DNA from: DAIRGB01 sp036794765 | GTDB taxonomy: Bacteria > Patescibacteriota > JAHJAL01 | DNA length: 15,603 nucleotides | Reading direction: 5' to 3' | NCBI GenBank assembly: GCA_036794765.1 | Contig: DAIRGB010000019.1 | Location: forward strand, 1-15,603 | Part shown: piece after piece, positions 13,689-15,603 of the stretch | How positions within the stretch are numbered: position 1 is the stretch's first letter | Layout of the letters: each line of letters starts with the position of its first letter | Made by a program: the position numbers and the translations under genes | The notes under the pieces: model-generated | The model's input: the letters and a program-made list of their open reading frames with translations, nothing else | What the model was told of the DNA's origin: nothing | The model's database searches: none

Positions 13689-15107
13689 ATGACAAAAAAA
13701 ATAATTTTTCTAATATTGACCATTTTGATTTCAAACCAATTTTTCGCTAACACTATCGCTCAAGCCACACCGGAATACTCCTACCAATGGGTTTCGCAAA
13801 GCAGCTACCCATCACTATTCCCTGGGGAAAAAGCCCGTCTTTGGGTCTTGGTTGAAAACACCGGGACAAAATCATGGAACAAAAATGTCCCCATCCACTT
13901 GGCCACAGATCACCCAGCTGATCGAGACAGTATCTTTTTCTCTTCATCAGACTGGCTTTCACCCAACCGTTCCGCCTGGCTAACCGAGGATACAATTATA
14001 AAACCCAATGAAAGAGCAGTATTTATGTTTGAAATTACCGCCCCCAATCAACCAGGAGACTATCTGGAATATTTCCGTCCCGTCGTAGAAAATATCTCCT
14101 GGCTCGAAGATTATGGAATATTTTGGAAAATTACCGTCAAATCAGTTGAAAGCGTTGCTAATGTCCCCCAAAATCCAGAAACAAATTATGCCACCGACGG
14201 CATTTATCGCAGCGAATTAATATCTCAAGAATCTTCCTCATTTATACTCTCCCAAGGAGAAAACAAAAATTTGGAAATTTCCATAAAAAATATCGGAACC
14301 GCCGATTGGTATAATTACGGCCACGCACCAGTTAGACTAGCCACAGCCAAAGATTGGGATCGCAGTAGTCTTTTTTTCACCTCAGACTGGCTAAGTCAAA
14401 ACCGAGTGACGAGTATTAATCAATCGCAAGTATCTCCATCTCAAATTGGCACCTATTCCTTTTCCGTTAAAGCACCCGATTCCATTAAACCAGGAATATA
14501 CAATGAAAGTTTTCAATCTGTCGCAGAAAATATTACCTGGTTTCAAGATTTCAACATCGATTATCAAATAACTATTCGACATAAAGACCCCAAATACGGA
14601 ATTCTTGTCAAAAATAACGAGATAGATCAATTTCTAGATTCAGGCCATACAATCAAAATCACCGATTTGACGCTCGGACAATCTTTTCACGTTAAATCCC
14701 TCGGTATGGACCGATGGCATAGCGACGTTGTTCCTCTCACCAAAGCAGATACAGAAGTAATCCGCAATATTTACAATTTTCGCAAAAGTTTCACTCCCTG
14801 GTGCCCAGGAGATGACTGGATCTTGTGGCAACCAGATGCGGTCATTGTCGAAATTGAATCCGATCCTCAAAAACGCCAAATTGCTGCCGCTATCGATGGC
14901 TGTGCTCATGATATTGATGGCGGAATCACCGACAATGACTTCCCCGGTCATTTTGATCTTCACTTCCTGGATAGTATGATGCACGGAAAAGAGGAAGTTG
15001 ATTGTAGTTTTCAAAAAATGATTCAAAAAGCCGCTGGCAATCCCGACTGGGCAACATACGGACAGAATTCGCCCTGTTGGAATCCCTGTATCGGCGGTGG
15101 CTGCTAA
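13689..15107 (+). CDS. Secreted protein with two Ig-like repeats and a His-rich C-terminal domain
   Basis: A 472-residue exported protein. Residues 1-26 are a signal peptide (KK, hydrophobic core, probable cleavage near AQA). Two Ig-like repeats follow (about 31-150 and 172-297), with PGE, N-GT-W, HLATDH and RLATAK, a DR-S-FF step, WLS-NR and an AP-G-Y strand. They match the repeats in the S8 protease at 1341-3485. The C-terminal domain (about 303-452) has HSDVVPLTKADT (344-355), IAAAIDGCAHD (398-408) and DNDFPGHFDLHFLDSMMHG (415-433), then a Q-M-KAAG ending. I recall this motif set from uncharacterised Firmicutes cell-wall proteins, where GHFCIHF is usual; here Asp replaces that Cys. The clustered His and Asp suggest a metal site. 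A Cys-rich tail (C463, C467, C472) ends the protein. No Shine-Dalgarno is seen. Function unknown. Confidence 0.85.
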   Translation: MTKKIIFLILTILISNQFFANTIAQATPEYSYQWVSQSSYPSLFPGEKARLWVLVENTGTKSWNKNVPIHLATDHPADRDSIFFSSSDWLSPNRSAWLTEDTIIKPNERAVFMFEITAPNQPGDYLEYFRPVVENISWLEDYGIFWKITVKSVESVANVPQNPETNYATDGIYRSELISQESSSFILSQGENKNLEISIKNIGTADWYNYGHAPVRLATAKDWDRSSLFFTSDWLSQNRVTSINQSQVSPSQIGTYSFSVKAPDSIKPGIYNESFQSVAENITWFQDFNIDYQITIRHKDPKYGILVKNNEIDQFLDSGHTIKITDLTLGQSFHVKSLGMDRWHSDVVPLTKADTEVIRNIYNFRKSFTPWCPGDDWILWQPDAVIVEIESDPQKRQIAAAIDGCAHDIDGGITDNDFPGHFDLHFLDSMMHGKEEVDCSFQKMIQKAAGNPDWATYGQNSPCWNPCIGGGC

Positions 15108-15135
15108 CAACTCCCCCAACAACATTTTTTTACCC

Positions 15136-15166
15136 AATAAATTCAACCATAATGGTTGAATTTATT
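15136..15166 (+). terminator. Intrinsic terminator after the Ig-repeat protein
   Basis: AATAAATTCAACCAT (15136-15150) and ATGGTTGAATTTATT (15152-15166) are perfect reverse complements over 15 bases, followed by a T-rich tail (TATATTT). It lies 28 bases after the TAA and separates this gene from the comEC-like gene. Confidence 0.85.
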
Positions 15167-15188
15167 TATATTTAATAAAAATTTTAAT

Positions 15189-15220
15189 TTGACATAATAA
15201 TCTTTATTTTAAGATAAAAT
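15189..15220 (+). promoter_or_regulatory. Possible promoter of the comEC-like gene
   Basis: TTGACA (15189-15194) is a perfect -35 box. The -10 is less certain: GATAAA at 15213-15218 gives an 18-base spacer, and TAAAAT at 15215-15220 gives 20. Either would start transcription within a few bases of the ATG at 15225, leaving almost no leader. Confidence 0.45.
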
Positions 15221-15224
15221 TATT

Positions 15225-15603
15225 ATGTCAAAATCAATATCTACTCTGGTTTTTTGCCTATCATTTATCATCGGGACTTTCCTATCCCCAAATTTTTTTC
15301 CCATCCCTCAATCGATTTTTTATCTTTTTTCTATTCTTGCCCTTTTATCCTGGATAAGTAAAAACAAACTATTCTATTTCTTTCTCGCCTTGACCAGTTT
15401 GCAACTAGCAATATTTAACTTTAATTTTTTTCTCCAACCTATCATCACCAATAACGTTCAAATACTAGCTAAAACCAACAAAACCATTACCGGGACAATC
15501 TCCGATCCCCCTATACAAAAAAACAACCAGCAAAAAATAATCCTTGCCAACATTTCAACAAACTCCACCGAATATTCCGGTCGGGCCCAAATTGTTACAA
15601 ATA
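15225..15603 (+). CDS. ComEC/Rec2-like DNA-uptake channel protein, N-terminal fragment
   Basis: An open frame of 126 residues from the ATG at 15225 to the window edge, with the rest of the gene missing. It begins MSKSISTLVFCLSFIIGTFL and has two or three hydrophobic segments (about 5-20, 30-45, 48-66), then a soluble stretch TITGTISDPPIQKNNQQKIIL with GRAQIV further on. That order (short membrane region, then a small beta domain starting G-x-I-x-x-P-P) is the layout of the DUF4131 region at the N-terminus of ComEC, the inner-membrane channel for single-stranded DNA in natural transformation. The call rests on this layout only, because the competence domain and the metallo-beta-lactamase-like part lie outside the window. 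No Shine-Dalgarno is seen. Confidence 0.62.
   Translation, partial: MSKSISTLVFCLSFIIGTFLSPNFFPIPQSIFYLFSILALLSWISKNKLFYFFLALTSLQLAIFNFNFFLQPIITNNVQILAKTNKTITGTISDPPIQKNNQQKIILANISTNSTEYSGRAQIVTN

Overview
The window looks like a chromosomal segment of an AT-rich bacterium of the Candidate Phyla Radiation (Patescibacteria). The reasons are: a Cys-rich 'NKQYSKEEYEK' protein of a type I know mainly from such genomes, an unusually short HrcA, many start codons without a Shine-Dalgarno sequence, a tRNA without encoded CCA, and short AT-rich interspersed repeats. Stops are standard: TGA ends both the S8 protease and dnaJ, so the TGA=Gly code of Gracilibacteria/SR1 is excluded. The lineage call is inference; no marker gene was compared.

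Layout. 2-1255 (+): 3' part of lepA (EF-4), ending in a terminator shared with the convergent gene. 1341-3485 (-): secreted subtilisin-like protease with an acidic linker and two C-terminal Ig-like repeats. 3641-3713 (-): tRNA-Lys(TTT) with its own terminator, immediately preceded by a GC-rich nested hairpin (3721-3786) that may be an unrecognised structured RNA. 3975-4493 (-): small multi-pass membrane protein. 4615-6378 (+): 587-residue Cys-rich, zinc-ribbon-like protein carrying a small in-frame repeat insertion. A repeat-rich convergent gap follows.

6484-13583 (-) is a seven-gene heat-shock cluster, transcribed in the order hrcA, grpE, hsp20, dnaK, PepSY-like lipoprotein, dnaJ, HExxH protein. 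A CIRCE operator overlaps the promoter in front of hrcA, so HrcA probably represses the cluster, including itself. GrpE, DnaK and DnaJ form the Hsp70 cycle and Hsp20 is a holdase. The envelope lipoprotein and the putative metallopeptidase inside the same cluster are the unusual members. Hairpins and inverted repeats lie in the hsp20-dnaK, dnaK-lipoprotein and lipoprotein-dnaJ gaps and may set internal processing or termination.

13689-15107 (+): divergently transcribed secreted protein with two copies of the same Ig-like repeat as the S8 protease, plus a His-rich C-terminal domain like one I recall from Firmicutes cell-wall proteins; a strong terminator follows. 15225-15603 (+): N-terminus of a ComEC-like DNA-uptake channel, cut by the window edge. 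No CRISPR array, insertion sequence, rRNA or phage gene was seen.
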